A DNA stretch of 64,000 bases, taken from assembly GCA_024636975.1 (NCBI GenBank), contig JAGXGA010000019.1, forward strand, positions 62,001 through 126,000. Reading direction: 5' to 3'. The notes beneath the pieces are model-generated. The model saw only the letters and a list, made by a program, of their open reading frames with translations. It was not told the DNA's origin and searched no databases. Of the stretch, positions 46,195 through 54,824 are shown piece by piece; position 1 is the stretch's first letter; each line of letters starts with the position of its first letter. Origin of the DNA: Mariniphaga sp. (lineage in GTDB: Bacteria; Bacteroidota; Bacteroidia; Bacteroidales; Prolixibacteraceae). Both the position numbers and the translations under genes were made by a program.

Positions 46195-46749
46195 ATGCAT
46201 AGTAAGCGAAGTGCTGCCACATATAAGCTAAACAGTACAGGAATAAAAACCCGCTTTTTTTTCCTGGCTTTACTTGTAGCAGTATTCAGCCTGTTTTGCG
46301 GACAACTGAAGGCACAATCACCGTTTCCTCCGCCCAGCCAATTGCAGGTATATGCCAACCAGGAGCTTGCATTCGGCAGTTTTTTTACCGGTTCATCGGG
46401 AGGAACAGTTACCATTTCCCCAACGGGGTCACGTTCGGTAACGGGAACAGTGGTCGACCTTGCACTTATACCGGGCTCAGCAGCTGTGTTCGACTTACGG
46501 CTGGTCCCGGGACGTGTTGTGCATATAGCTTTTCCTCCATCCGCACAGCTTATTCGTAACGGAGGGGGTGAAACAATGACTATAACAAATTTTACTTGCG
46601 ATAAAACGGGAAACAGTTTTGTTACCACAGCAAGTCATCCGTTTATAAATCCGGTGCAGGTTGGTGCCACGTTAAACGTTCAAAATTCATCAGCAAACCC
46701 TCCGGGCGATTACACCGGGACTTTTACAGTAACCTTCATGCAGGAGTAA
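46195..46749 (+). CDS. DUF4402-type pilin-like subunit B3 (locus B)
   Basis: A 184-residue exported protein. Seen: a signal peptide ending near GQLKAQ, a Pro-rich linker SPFPPPSQLQV, LAFGSFFTGSSGGTVTISPTG, TMTITNFTCDKTG, QVGATLNVQNSSANPPGDYTG and the end strand FTVTFMQE. It starts 5 bp after the chaperone stop. The Pro-rich N-terminus and single Cys set it apart from B1 and B2; its place just before the usher suggests a base or adaptor subunit (inference). Confidence 0.75.
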   Translation: MHSKRSAATYKLNSTGIKTRFFFLALLVAVFSLFCGQLKAQSPFPPPSQLQVYANQELAFGSFFTGSSGGTVTISPTGSRSVTGTVVDLALIPGSAAVFDLRLVPGRVVHIAFPPSAQLIRNGGGETMTITNFTCDKTGNSFVTTASHPFINPVQVGATLNVQNSSANPPGDYTGTFTVTFMQE

Positions 46750-46835
46750 GGAAAAAACCATAAACTACTGAAGTGCAGACAACAGCTCACCTGACTAAAA
46801 TAAACCAACTCCTGTGCCCGGTTCGTGCTGTCCGC

Positions 46836-49757
46836 ATGAGAACTGGCATGCTCCTGCTGTTTGTCCTGATGGTACTTGTTCCCAATAAAAAAGCTCATTC
46901 CCAAAATGAGACAATGGAAGAAATCCCGGTGACTGTGAGGGTGCAGGGTGTAGGAGCCGCAACTTTCAATCCGATTTACGTATACGATTCCGGGATGTTG
47001 CTGTTACCAATAACCGATTTGTTTAATTTTTTGCGGATAAAAGCAGAACCCTCGGCAACGCTCGATACATTAAGCGGATTCATAGTTGACGAAGAAAAAC
47101 ACTACCTCATCGACAACCTGAATAAACAAGTTCATTTTAAAGGACAAACATTTAATGTAGATGAAAACAGGTTAATAAAAACAGAAACCACCCTTTACAT
47201 GGATCATCTGCTCTTCGGTGAACTGTTCGGATTGTATTGCCGGTTTAATTTCAGGAGTCTTTCGGTAGAAGTAAAACCCGATTTTGAGCTGCCGGTCATC
47301 CGGGAAATGCGTTTAAAGCAGTTTAGAAAAAACATCGATCAGCTAAAGGGAGAAGTGGAAGCAGATACCACCTTTGACCGCGAATACCATGTGGCCCGGT
47401 TTGGAATGGTCGACTGGGCAGTTACATCAACACAAAGCACAAAAAGCACCAGCGATACCCGGCTATGGCTGGCCACAGGGGCCGAGCTCCTCGGAGGTGA
47501 AACCAACCTCCTTTTCAACTATTCAACCCGCGACGGATTGAACCACCGCAACCAGCAGTATTACTGGCGCTGGGCCAACAACCTGCCAAAGGCAATAAGG
47601 CAGGTCCGGATCGGAAAAATAATGCCGCTCAGCATTTCTTCTATCTACGATCCGGTTGTAGGTATCAGCGCTACCAATGCCCGGACCACATATCGCCGAT
47701 CGTTTGGAGAATATACAATTACCGATTACACTGAACCGGGCTGGACAGTTGAACTGTACGTCAACAATGTGATCGTCGATTACCAGACTGCCGACGCTTC
47801 GGGGTTCTACAGCTTCAATGTACCGCTGGTTTACGGAACCTCACAGGTAATGCTTAAATTTTATGGACCGTACGGCGAAGAACGTATCCGGGAGCAGTTT
47901 CTGAACATCCCGTTCAACTTTTTACCTCCGGGCGAACTGGAATATACCGTCAGCTCGGGAATGGTGCTGGATGAATCGCGCTCCCGTTTTGGACGGGCAG
48001 AAGTAAAATACGGCATCAACCGTTTTGTTACCCTTGGCGGGGGATTCGAATACCTTTCTTCCATTGTTACGGGAACCGATATTCCTTTCCTTACTGCTTC
48101 GGTAACTCCGTTACGCAACCTGATGCTCACCGGCGAATTTGCAAAAGACGTTCGCACAAAAGCGCTGGCCAGCTACCGGCTTCCATCGGGCCCTGCGCTG
48201 GAACTGGAATATGCACACTACACGCCCGGGCAGGAGGCCATCCGGCTAAATTACCTCGAAGAAAAAAAGGCTACCCTATCATTGCCCATGCGTTTTTCCT
48301 GGTTCAACGGCTATTCGCGCATGTCGTACCGGCAAAATGTTTACGAAATGCTCACGTACAATACGGCCGACATTACCCTTTCCTCCTTCATCGGAAAGGT
48401 AAATGCCAATATGAGTGCCTATGCCAACTGGCTTGGTGACCGCGATCCGTTTATCTACGGAAACATAGGGATGGGCATACGCATGCGCCACGGTTTTACC
48501 TTCAGGCCACAGAGCCAGATCGACATAACAAATTCAGCCATTACCTCCGTTAAGGCAGAACTGGAAAAACGAATATCGCGGCAGGGATACCTGTCGCTTA
48601 TGGGTGAAGAAAATTTCAGGTCAAACTACCGCAGCATCAATTTCTCCTTCCGATGGGATTTTTCATTTGCCCAGATGAACGCATCCACGCGTATTTCCAA
48701 TCATGAAATAGCATCCACACAGGGAGCACAGGGCAGTTTTGCCTTTGGCAGCGGAAACGGGTACATTCATGCCGATAACCGCTCTTCCATTGGACGCAGC
48801 GGCGTGTCGGTTGTGCCTTTTGTTGACATAAATCACAACGGCACCAGGGACGATGGTGAGCCTGTCGCCGAGGGTGTTTCGGTGCGAATGAACGGTGGGC
48901 GCATTATCAAAGAAGCAAACGATTCCATAATCCGGATTGCGGGTCTGGAACCATACACCAGTTATTTGCTCACACTCGATGACAAAGGACTGAATCAGAT
49001 TTCCTATCGCATCGAACATAAAAACATCCAGGTTTTTGTTGATCCGAACCAGTTCAAGACAATAGAAATCCCGGTGAAACCAATGGGAGAAATAAACGGA
49101 TGGGTATTCTTAAAAGATGAAAACGGGACAAAAGGTCAGGGCCGTATTTTAATTAACATATTTACAAAAGCCGGTCACCTGGCAACTACAATAATGACCG
49201 AAAGAGACGGAGGGTTTACCTATCTGGGTCTTGTGCCCGGTGCATATTACGCACGGGTAGATTCGACACAAAGGGCACGGCTCAATCTGGAAAGTATTCC
49301 TGAAAACATTGAATTTGACATCCGGCCCGATTTCTATGGCGATATCATCTATGATATGGAATTTTTATTAACAAAACCTGAAGAACGGGCTGAACAACAA
49401 GATTCCGTTAAACAGGAAAACATTCCGGCACCAATAGCAGAACCGGATTCCACTATTGAAAACCTCCAAAATCAAGTCCCTCCTGAAACCAGAACAAACG
49501 ATAGCAAGAAGCAAAAAGAAGATGATTCTGAAGGAAAGCTATACTCAATTCAGCTGGGGGAGTTTCAAATTTACACGAATGCCCGTCAATTTGCAGCTAA
49601 ATTCAAAAGCAGTTTTAATTTGCCTGTGTCCATAACATTGGAAAACAACATGTATAAAGTAAAGACAGAAACTTTTAAAACCCGCTCCGAAGCTGAAATG
49701 CACAAAGAGCTATTTGAAAGCAAAGGATGGATGTGTTTTCTGGTTTCAGAAGATTAA
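46836..49757 (+). CDS. Outer-membrane usher of locus B with C-terminal SPOR domain
   Basis: A 973-residue exported protein. ATG 46836 is chosen as the start of a good signal peptide; a GTG lies 63 bp earlier. Seen: a beta-barrel region with an usher plug-like segment near residue 300 (GWTVELYVNNVIVDYQTAD, VPLVYGTSQVMLKFYGPYGE) that resembles PapC/FimD-type ushers; a Ca-binding-type loop DINHNGTRDDGE near 662 followed by Ig-like and carboxypeptidase-regulatory-like domains; and a SPOR-like domain at about 900-972 (KLYSIQLGEF...). SPOR domains bind peptidoglycan, which I do not know from other ushers. A low-complexity linker (about 860-895) separates it. It would secrete and assemble the B subunits. 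Confidence 0.75.
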   Translation: MRTGMLLLFVLMVLVPNKKAHSQNETMEEIPVTVRVQGVGAATFNPIYVYDSGMLLLPITDLFNFLRIKAEPSATLDTLSGFIVDEEKHYLIDNLNKQVHFKGQTFNVDENRLIKTETTLYMDHLLFGELFGLYCRFNFRSLSVEVKPDFELPVIREMRLKQFRKNIDQLKGEVEADTTFDREYHVARFGMVDWAVTSTQSTKSTSDTRLWLATGAELLGGETNLLFNYSTRDGLNHRNQQYYWRWANNLPKAIRQVRIGKIMPLSISSIYDPVVGISATNARTTYRRSFGEYTITDYTEPGWTVELYVNNVIVDYQTADASGFYSFNVPLVYGTSQVMLKFYGPYGEERIREQFLNIPFNFLPPGELEYTVSSGMVLDESRSRFGRAEVKYGINRFVTLGGGFEYLSSIVTGTDIPFLTASVTPLRNLMLTGEFAKDVRTKALASYRLPSGPALELEYAHYTPGQEAIRLNYLEEKKATLSLPMRFSWFNGYSRMSYRQNVYEMLTYNTADITLSSFIGKVNANMSAYANWLGDRDPFIYGNIGMGIRMRHGFTFRPQSQIDITNSAITSVKAELEKRISRQGYLSLMGEENFRSNYRSINFSFRWDFSFAQMNASTRISNHEIASTQGAQGSFAFGSGNGYIHADNRSSIGRSGVSVVPFVDINHNGTRDDGEPVAEGVSVRMNGGRIIKEANDSIIRIAGLEPYTSYLLTLDDKGLNQISYRIEHKNIQVFVDPNQFKTIEIPVKPMGEINGWVFLKDENGTKGQGRILINIFTKAGHLATTIMTERDGGFTYLGLVPGAYYARVDSTQRARLNLESIPENIEFDIRPDFYGDIIYDMEFLLTKPEERAEQQDSVKQENIPAPIAEPDSTIENLQNQVPPETRTNDSKKQKEDDSEGKLYSIQLGEFQIYTNARQFAAKFKSSFNLPVSITLENNMYKVKTETFKTRSEAEMHKELFESKGWMCFLVSED

Positions 49758-49881
49758 TGCCGGTAAAAAATCCTTTTAGATCTGGTAAATACCTAAACTA
49801 TTCAGGTCGGTTTTTTTGTCAATTCAAAAAATAGTTGTTTTTTGTGAATCTGCCCCTCACCCATCAACCTATACCCAAAAC

Positions 49882-49912
49882 TTTTGTTACTAATAAAATT
49901 CCGGTAATTTCA
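49882..49912 (+). promoter_or_regulatory. Candidate promoter of the AbgT-family gene
   Basis: TTTTG at 49882-49886 and TAATTTCA at 49905-49912 are separated by 18 bp and approximate the -33 and -7 elements. Transcription would begin near 49919, about 20 bp before the ATG. The -7 match is imperfect. Confidence 0.35.
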
Positions 49913-49941
49913 GAAAAAGAAACTGATATATAATAGATTGA

Positions 49942-51516
49942 ATGGCAAATAAGAAGAAGACCAAAAAAGATTTTTTTAAGCGTGCACTCGACAAGGTAGA
50001 AATAGTTGGAAATAAACTGCCACAACCGGTTACATTGTTTGCCATTCTTATGATGGTAACGTTGTTGCTTTCATGGGTATTTGGCGGAGTAGCGGTAGAA
50101 CACCCGGGAAAGGCAGCCGGACTGACAGGACCCGACGGGCAGCCTGTTGACACCATTGAAGTGATAAACCTGCTGTCGCGTGAAGGGGTACAAATGATTT
50201 TTACCCGGATGGTCTCTACATTTGCAATGTTCCCCCCGCTGGGACTTGTACTGGTAGTTATGCTGGGAATCGGTGTGGCTGAGTATACAGGTATGATTTC
50301 CGTCGGGTTAAGGTTGTTTGTGTCCAAAGTTCCCGATTCAATTATAACTTTTTCGATTGTTGTTGCCGGTATGGCAAGTTCAGTTGCTGCCGATGCCGGG
50401 TATGTAGTTCTAATTCCTCTGGGAGGCGCAATATTCATGGGGATGGGAAGGCATCCGCTGGCTGGTATCGGGGCTGCCTTTGCAGGAGTCTCGGGAGGGT
50501 TCGGCGCTAATTTCCTGCCCACAGGGCTCGATCCAATGATAGCCGCCTTCACAGAACCTGCTGCACAAATCATTGACCCGAATTATACTGTAAACCCACT
50601 TTCGAATTATTACCTCATGGCTGCCTCCGTGCCATTCATTGGACTGGTGGGCACATGGGTAACAGAAAAAATTCTGGTTCCCCGTTTAGGGCCCTATAAA
50701 CCTGCTTCCGATATACAGATTGAAGAGCAAAGCCCCATTACCCCAAGGGAAGTAAAAGCTTTAAAATGGTCGCTTGCAGCAACATTTGTTGTTTTGGCTT
50801 TATTTATGATGACCATTATCCCGGAAAATGGATTGCTCAGAGGTGACATTGACCCCAACACCGGCAGCAGAAGTCTCCGCCCATTTTACGATTCACTGGT
50901 TCCGATTATGTTTATCACTTTCTTTGTTGCAGGGCTTGTTTTTGGAATAGTTGCCAAAACCATTAAATCGGATAAAGATGTAACCACTATGACTGCCAAA
51001 AGCATGTCGACAATGGGTATGTATATAGTTATTGCTTTTGTGGCGGCCCAGTTTGTTGCCTATTTTAACTGGTCGAACCTGGGAAGTGTGCTGGCTGTAA
51101 AAGGTTCTGACGGCCTAAATGCCATTGGTTTTACCGGAGGACCTTTGCTGGTTGCTTTTATCATTGTGGCATCGATGGTGAACCTTGTTATGGGCAGTGC
51201 TTCGGCTAAATGGGCATTGCTCGCTCCTATTTTCGTCCCGATGCTGATGCTAATGGGATATTCTCCTGAAACTACACAGGCAGCCTACCGTATCGGCGAT
51301 TCCTATTCAAATATTCTTACACCCCTTCTTCCCTATTTTCCGCTTGTAATTGTTTTTGCTCAAAAGTATGTTAAGGAAGTGGGGATAGGAACGCTTATTT
51401 CAATGATGTTACCGTTTTCAATTGCTTTTGCACTCGTTAGGATACCAATGCTGCTGTTGTGGATCTGGGCAGGAATTCCGCTTGGAATTGAAGGGCCCAT
51501 TTATTATGAACCATAA
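49942..51516 (+). CDS. AbgT-family transporter
   Basis: A 524-residue polytopic inner-membrane protein. Seen: about eleven hydrophobic helices, SVAADAGYVVLIPLGGAIF, GFGANFLPTGLDPMIA and MVNLVMGSASAKWALLAPIF, the family's conserved helix-break segments. Relatives import p-aminobenzoyl-glutamate (a folate breakdown product) or export sulfonamides. It stands alone, convergent to an ArsR gene. Direction of transport cannot be told. Confidence 0.9.
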   Translation: MANKKKTKKDFFKRALDKVEIVGNKLPQPVTLFAILMMVTLLLSWVFGGVAVEHPGKAAGLTGPDGQPVDTIEVINLLSREGVQMIFTRMVSTFAMFPPLGLVLVVMLGIGVAEYTGMISVGLRLFVSKVPDSIITFSIVVAGMASSVAADAGYVVLIPLGGAIFMGMGRHPLAGIGAAFAGVSGGFGANFLPTGLDPMIAAFTEPAAQIIDPNYTVNPLSNYYLMAASVPFIGLVGTWVTEKILVPRLGPYKPASDIQIEEQSPITPREVKALKWSLAATFVVLALFMMTIIPENGLLRGDIDPNTGSRSLRPFYDSLVPIMFITFFVAGLVFGIVAKTIKSDKDVTTMTAKSMSTMGMYIVIAFVAAQFVAYFNWSNLGSVLAVKGSDGLNAIGFTGGPLLVAFIIVASMVNLVMGSASAKWALLAPIFVPMLMLMGYSPETTQAAYRIGDSYSNILTPLLPYFPLVIVFAQKYVKEVGIGTLISMMLPFSIAFALVRIPMLLLWIWAGIPLGIEGPIYYEP

Positions 51517-51560
51517 ACTGAATGTTGTACCTGAAGTGGAAAATGTGAATTAATAGTGAA

Positions 51561-51863
51561 TCACTCACACGTGCAAGTTTCAAGGCAGTCAACAATCTGG
51601 CTAAGGATATTGAATTTCAGGTAGTAAAAAGTATTCTTGCCTTCACGTTTGGAACAAAGCACACCCTTGTCTCTTAAAATACCCAGGTGATGAGAAGTGG
51701 TTGACTGTTCTATGCCAAGTAATTCATGAATTTCGGTTACAGACAGCTTTTTGCCTCCTTCCAGGTGTTTCAGAATGGCAATGCGCATAGGATGCGCAAT
51801 AGCTTTAAGCATGTTTGCTGCCAGCTCCAGTTTATTTATGTCTAATTGCTTGGTTTCTACCAT
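51561..51863 (-). CDS. ArsR/SmtB-family regulator with a C-terminal Cys cluster
   Basis: A 100-residue winged-helix repressor. Seen: LKAIAHPMRIAILKHL, the recognition helix QSTTSHHLGILRDKGVL, and the wing EGKNTFYYLK. The C-terminal tail CLETCTCE has Cys at 93, 97 and 99; these, with Cys70, could bind a metal or sense thiols, unlike the classical site in helix 3. The target is unknown; it sits between an AbgT transporter (convergent) and a polyprenyl synthase (divergent). Confidence 0.88.
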   Translation of the reverse strand: MVETKQLDINKLELAANMLKAIAHPMRIAILKHLEGGKKLSVTEIHELLGIEQSTTSHHLGILRDKGVLCSKREGKNTFYYLKFNILSQIVDCLETCTCE

Positions 51864-51884
51864 TATTAACTTTGATTAAGAATG

Positions 51885-51892
51885 CAAATATA
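51885..51892 (-). promoter_or_regulatory. Candidate -7 element of the ArsR gene
   Basis: On the minus strand TATATTTG (CAAATATA on plus) lies about 20 bp upstream of the ATG, a perfect TAnnTTTG. The region is AT-rich, so chance is possible. Confidence 0.4.
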
Positions 51893-52043
51893 TAAATATT
51901 TAGGGATAAAGGTATATAGGATATTAGAATTTAAATTCTTTTACTATTAACTAATCAATTGCAGTTATTTTCTGTAAATTTTTCCATAAATTAATTAAAT
52001 TATTTTATGTTCGTTATTTAATTGCAATTTCAAGGGACTTTGA

Positions 52044-53018
52044 ATGTCAAAAATAAGAAATATAAGGTTACCAATAGAGCAGGAGTTAAAAGATTTTGAG
52101 CCATATTTCAAAAAAGCCTTAAAAAGCGATGTGCCACTTTTGGGTACTATCCTGAATTACATTTACCGCACAAAAGGTAAGCAGATAAGACCAATGTTTG
52201 TCTTTTTATCGGCTAAACTGCATGGAGATACCAACGAGTTTTCACATCTGGCCGCCTGTTCAGTAGAACTGCTTCACTCAGCCACTCTCGTGCACGACGA
52301 TGTAGTGGATGAGGCGTATGAACGAAGAGGTACTTTTTCGATTAATGCATTATGGCGAAACAAACTGGCAGTGCTTGTGGGCGATTACATACTGGCAAAA
52401 GGTTTATTGCTGCAACTCGAACATAAAAAGTACAATTTCCTGCATCTCATTTCCCGTGCCGTTCAGGATATGAGTGAAGGTGAAATACTTCAGGTAAAAA
52501 AAAGCCGGAAGCTGGATATTGACGAGGATACCTACTTCGAGATCATACGCAAGAAAACGGCTTCACTTATTGCCACCAGTATGGCAATTGGAGCGGCGTC
52601 GGTGACCGATGATGCTGAAATCCCTGAGAAAATGTATAGCATAGGGCAAAATGCAGGAATTGCTTTCCAGATTAAGGACGACATTTTTGATTACCAGGAT
52701 AAAGGGATAATTGGAAAGCCAACAGGCAATGATATCAAGGAAAAGAAAATTACCTTGCCTTTGTTGTATGTACTTAAAACTTCTGAATCGTCGGAACGCA
52801 GGCGCATCCTGGGGCTTATAAAACGCAAGAACAACAATAAAGCGGTGGTAGAAGAACTCATTCACCTGGTAACAGAAAAAGGAGGGATTGAATATGCCAC
52901 TGAAAAAATGAATGAATTCAGGGAAAAAGCCATCTCCGGATTAATGGAATACCCTGAAAGTGAAGCCCGTGAATCATTAATCGAATTAATGAATTACATA
53001 ACTACACGAAAAAAATAA
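52044..53018 (+). CDS. Long-chain polyprenyl diphosphate synthase
   Basis: A 324-residue trans-prenyltransferase that elongates farnesyl diphosphate to a C35-C40-type chain for quinones. Seen: GKQIRPMFVFL, the first Asp-rich motif LVHDDVVDEAYERRG at 82-96, and the second FQIKDDIFDYQD near 210. These are the IspB/HepT landmarks; chain length cannot be set from sequence. Confidence 0.9.
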   Translation: MSKIRNIRLPIEQELKDFEPYFKKALKSDVPLLGTILNYIYRTKGKQIRPMFVFLSAKLHGDTNEFSHLAACSVELLHSATLVHDDVVDEAYERRGTFSINALWRNKLAVLVGDYILAKGLLLQLEHKKYNFLHLISRAVQDMSEGEILQVKKSRKLDIDEDTYFEIIRKKTASLIATSMAIGAASVTDDAEIPEKMYSIGQNAGIAFQIKDDIFDYQDKGIIGKPTGNDIKEKKITLPLLYVLKTSESSERRRILGLIKRKNNNKAVVEELIHLVTEKGGIEYATEKMNEFREKAISGLMEYPESEARESLIELMNYITTRKK

Positions 53019-53027
53019 TCCACGGTC

Positions 53028-53369
53028 TTACGGTTTTAGTTTTTGATTCTGTTGATGCCGATGGGCATCCCGGGTGCTTTTTTTCTCCAGATTTTTATGA
53101 AAAGCTGAATTCAAGTCAACTCCCGTTTGATTGGCTAAACAAACAAGTACCCAAAGAATATCGGCCATTTCATCAGCCAGGTCATATTTTTTATCCGATT
53201 CCTTAAACGACTGATCGCCATATTTCCGGGCCATAATTCGCGCCAGCTCACCTACTTCTTCAGTAAGTATGGTCATATTGGTCAATTCACTGAAGTACCT
53301 TACCCCTGTTGTTTTAATCCATCCATCAACTATTTCCTGGGCTTCTGCCAGAGTAATACTGTTATTCAT
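53028..53369 (-). CDS. MazG-like nucleotide pyrophosphohydrolase
   Basis: A 113-residue enzyme, probably removing pyrophosphate from unusual or non-canonical NTPs. Seen: LTEEVGELARIMARK and LADEMADILWVLVCLANQ, the EExxE and ExxD metal motifs of all-alpha NTP pyrophosphatases. It begins 2 bp after dtd ends and is convergent with the polyprenyl synthase gene. Confidence 0.88.
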   Translation of the reverse strand: MNNSITLAEAQEIVDGWIKTTGVRYFSELTNMTILTEEVGELARIMARKYGDQSFKESDKKYDLADEMADILWVLVCLANQTGVDLNSAFHKNLEKKSTRDAHRHQQNQKLKP

Positions 53370-53371
53370 AA

Positions 53372-53827
53372 TTAAAAATCCTTTTGCTTTGAATCAATAA
53401 TAATTGTGACCGGTCCATCATTTACAAGCGAAACATCCATCATAGCGCCAAAAACTCCGGTCCCCACTTTCCTGCCTAACACTTCTTCCATCCGGGAAAT
53501 GAATTTTTTATAAACCGGTATTGCAAAATCAGGCTTTGATGCACGAATGTATGAAGGCCGGTTCCCCTTCTTCGTACTGGCGTGTAAAGTAAACTGGCTC
53601 ACAATTATAACATCGCCGGCAACTTCCTGCACCGAAAGATTCATTACTCCGTTCCCGTCATTAAAAATTCGTAAACCAGCCACTTTTTTTACCAGCCATT
53701 CGATATCTTCATCCATATCGGTATCTTCAATCCCCAACAATATAACTAACCCATTGTTAATAGCGGAAACTGTTTCCTTATTTACACTTACTTTCGCTTC
53801 TGAAACCCTTTGAATTACCACCCTCAT
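53372..53827 (-). CDS. dtd: D-aminoacyl-tRNA deacylase
   Basis: Recycles D-aminoacyl-tRNAs (and Gly-tRNA-Ala). I chose ATG 53827 (151 residues) since all family members start MRVVIQRVS; a longer in-frame region upstream is not expected to be translated. Seen: the two active-site motifs SQFTLHA and NDGPVTI. Its stop is 2 bp from the MazG-like gene. Confidence 0.95.
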   Translation of the reverse strand: MRVVIQRVSEAKVSVNKETVSAINNGLVILLGIEDTDMDEDIEWLVKKVAGLRIFNDGNGVMNLSVQEVAGDVIIVSQFTLHASTKKGNRPSYIRASKPDFAIPVYKKFISRMEEVLGRKVGTGVFGAMMDVSLVNDGPVTIIIDSKQKDF

Positions 53828-53921
53828 AAAACACGAATTTTCTGCTAATTTAAAAAAGTTAAACAAATAAAACTTTCTCCAATTATTTTTGTTTATACTT
53901 AATGCGATAAAATAAAACAAA

Positions 53922-54677
53922 ATGAAACGAATCAACGATTTTAAATTATACTTTATACTGTTTTTACCTTTGCTTACCATTATCGGATGCCTTACGGCCA
54001 GAAAAACTGAAAGCAACCCGACATTAATTAATACTTCCCCTGCAAATGGAATCCAGGATATTGAAATTGAATTTCAAAAAGGAAATGCTTTTAACCATCC
54101 TTCATTTGCAATCTGGGCAGAAGATGTTGAAGGTAATTTCATTGAAACATTGTATGCTACAAAGTATGTTGCCACAGGGCAATTCAGATATAGCGAACTG
54201 GATGCCGGAAAATGGAAAAATGAACCCGGAGAAGCGCGACGGCCTGCTACACTGCCGTATTGGGCACATAAAAGAAACATAAAAGCTCCCGATGGATTGT
54301 ATATTCCTTCATCTGAAACAGCAGTACCCGATGCATTGACTTCGGCCACACCAAAAACCAGTTTTACACTTCATACTTCTTCTAGTTACAGTGATAAGAA
54401 TAAATTTAATATTCTTTTTGAAATCAACCAGGCCTGGGATTCGAATGAGTTCTGGACAAACAGTAAGTTTGCAGACGACCCGAATTATTATACTTCATTG
54501 CAGCCGGCCCTTGTTTATTCAGTAACCGTTGATCGAAACGAAAAAACAAAAGAATACCATATGAATCCCATCGGGCACAGCCACCCAACAGGTGCAAACG
54601 GGGATCTTTTTACCGACATAACAACCCTAACTTCAGCAAAAGACATTGCACATAAAATAATAGTGCGTCTAAAATAA
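53922..54677 (+). CDS. DUF2271-like lipoprotein
   Basis: A 251-residue exported protein. Seen: a lipoprotein signal with lipobox TIIGC (Cys23), SFAIWAEDVEGNFIETLYATK, LPYWAHKRN, and DALTSATPKTSFTLHTS. The WxEDxxGxxIxTLY pattern resembles DUF2271, whose members are often next to flavin-transfer (ApbE-like) or respiratory genes; none is adjacent here. Function is not known. It precedes the TonB-dependent receptor by 147 bp. Confidence 0.6.
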   Translation: MKRINDFKLYFILFLPLLTIIGCLTARKTESNPTLINTSPANGIQDIEIEFQKGNAFNHPSFAIWAEDVEGNFIETLYATKYVATGQFRYSELDAGKWKNEPGEARRPATLPYWAHKRNIKAPDGLYIPSSETAVPDALTSATPKTSFTLHTSSSYSDKNKFNILFEINQAWDSNEFWTNSKFADDPNYYTSLQPALVYSVTVDRNEKTKEYHMNPIGHSHPTGANGDLFTDITTLTSAKDIAHKIIVRLK

Positions 54678-54824
54678 TAAACCCTATTTATATGAAAATA
54701 TTAAAAACTCAGGATAACAGCCCGGAGAGGCTCAAATTCAAAATAAAAAACAAAAAATGGATATTCCTTATAATTCATTACTACATCACCTTTAAAAAAC
54801 AACCTTATAAAAATTAGAATTCTC

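Noticed and set aside
49790-49820. Terminator after the locus B usher
   Set aside because: Only a 4-bp stem precedes the T tract; too weak to call.
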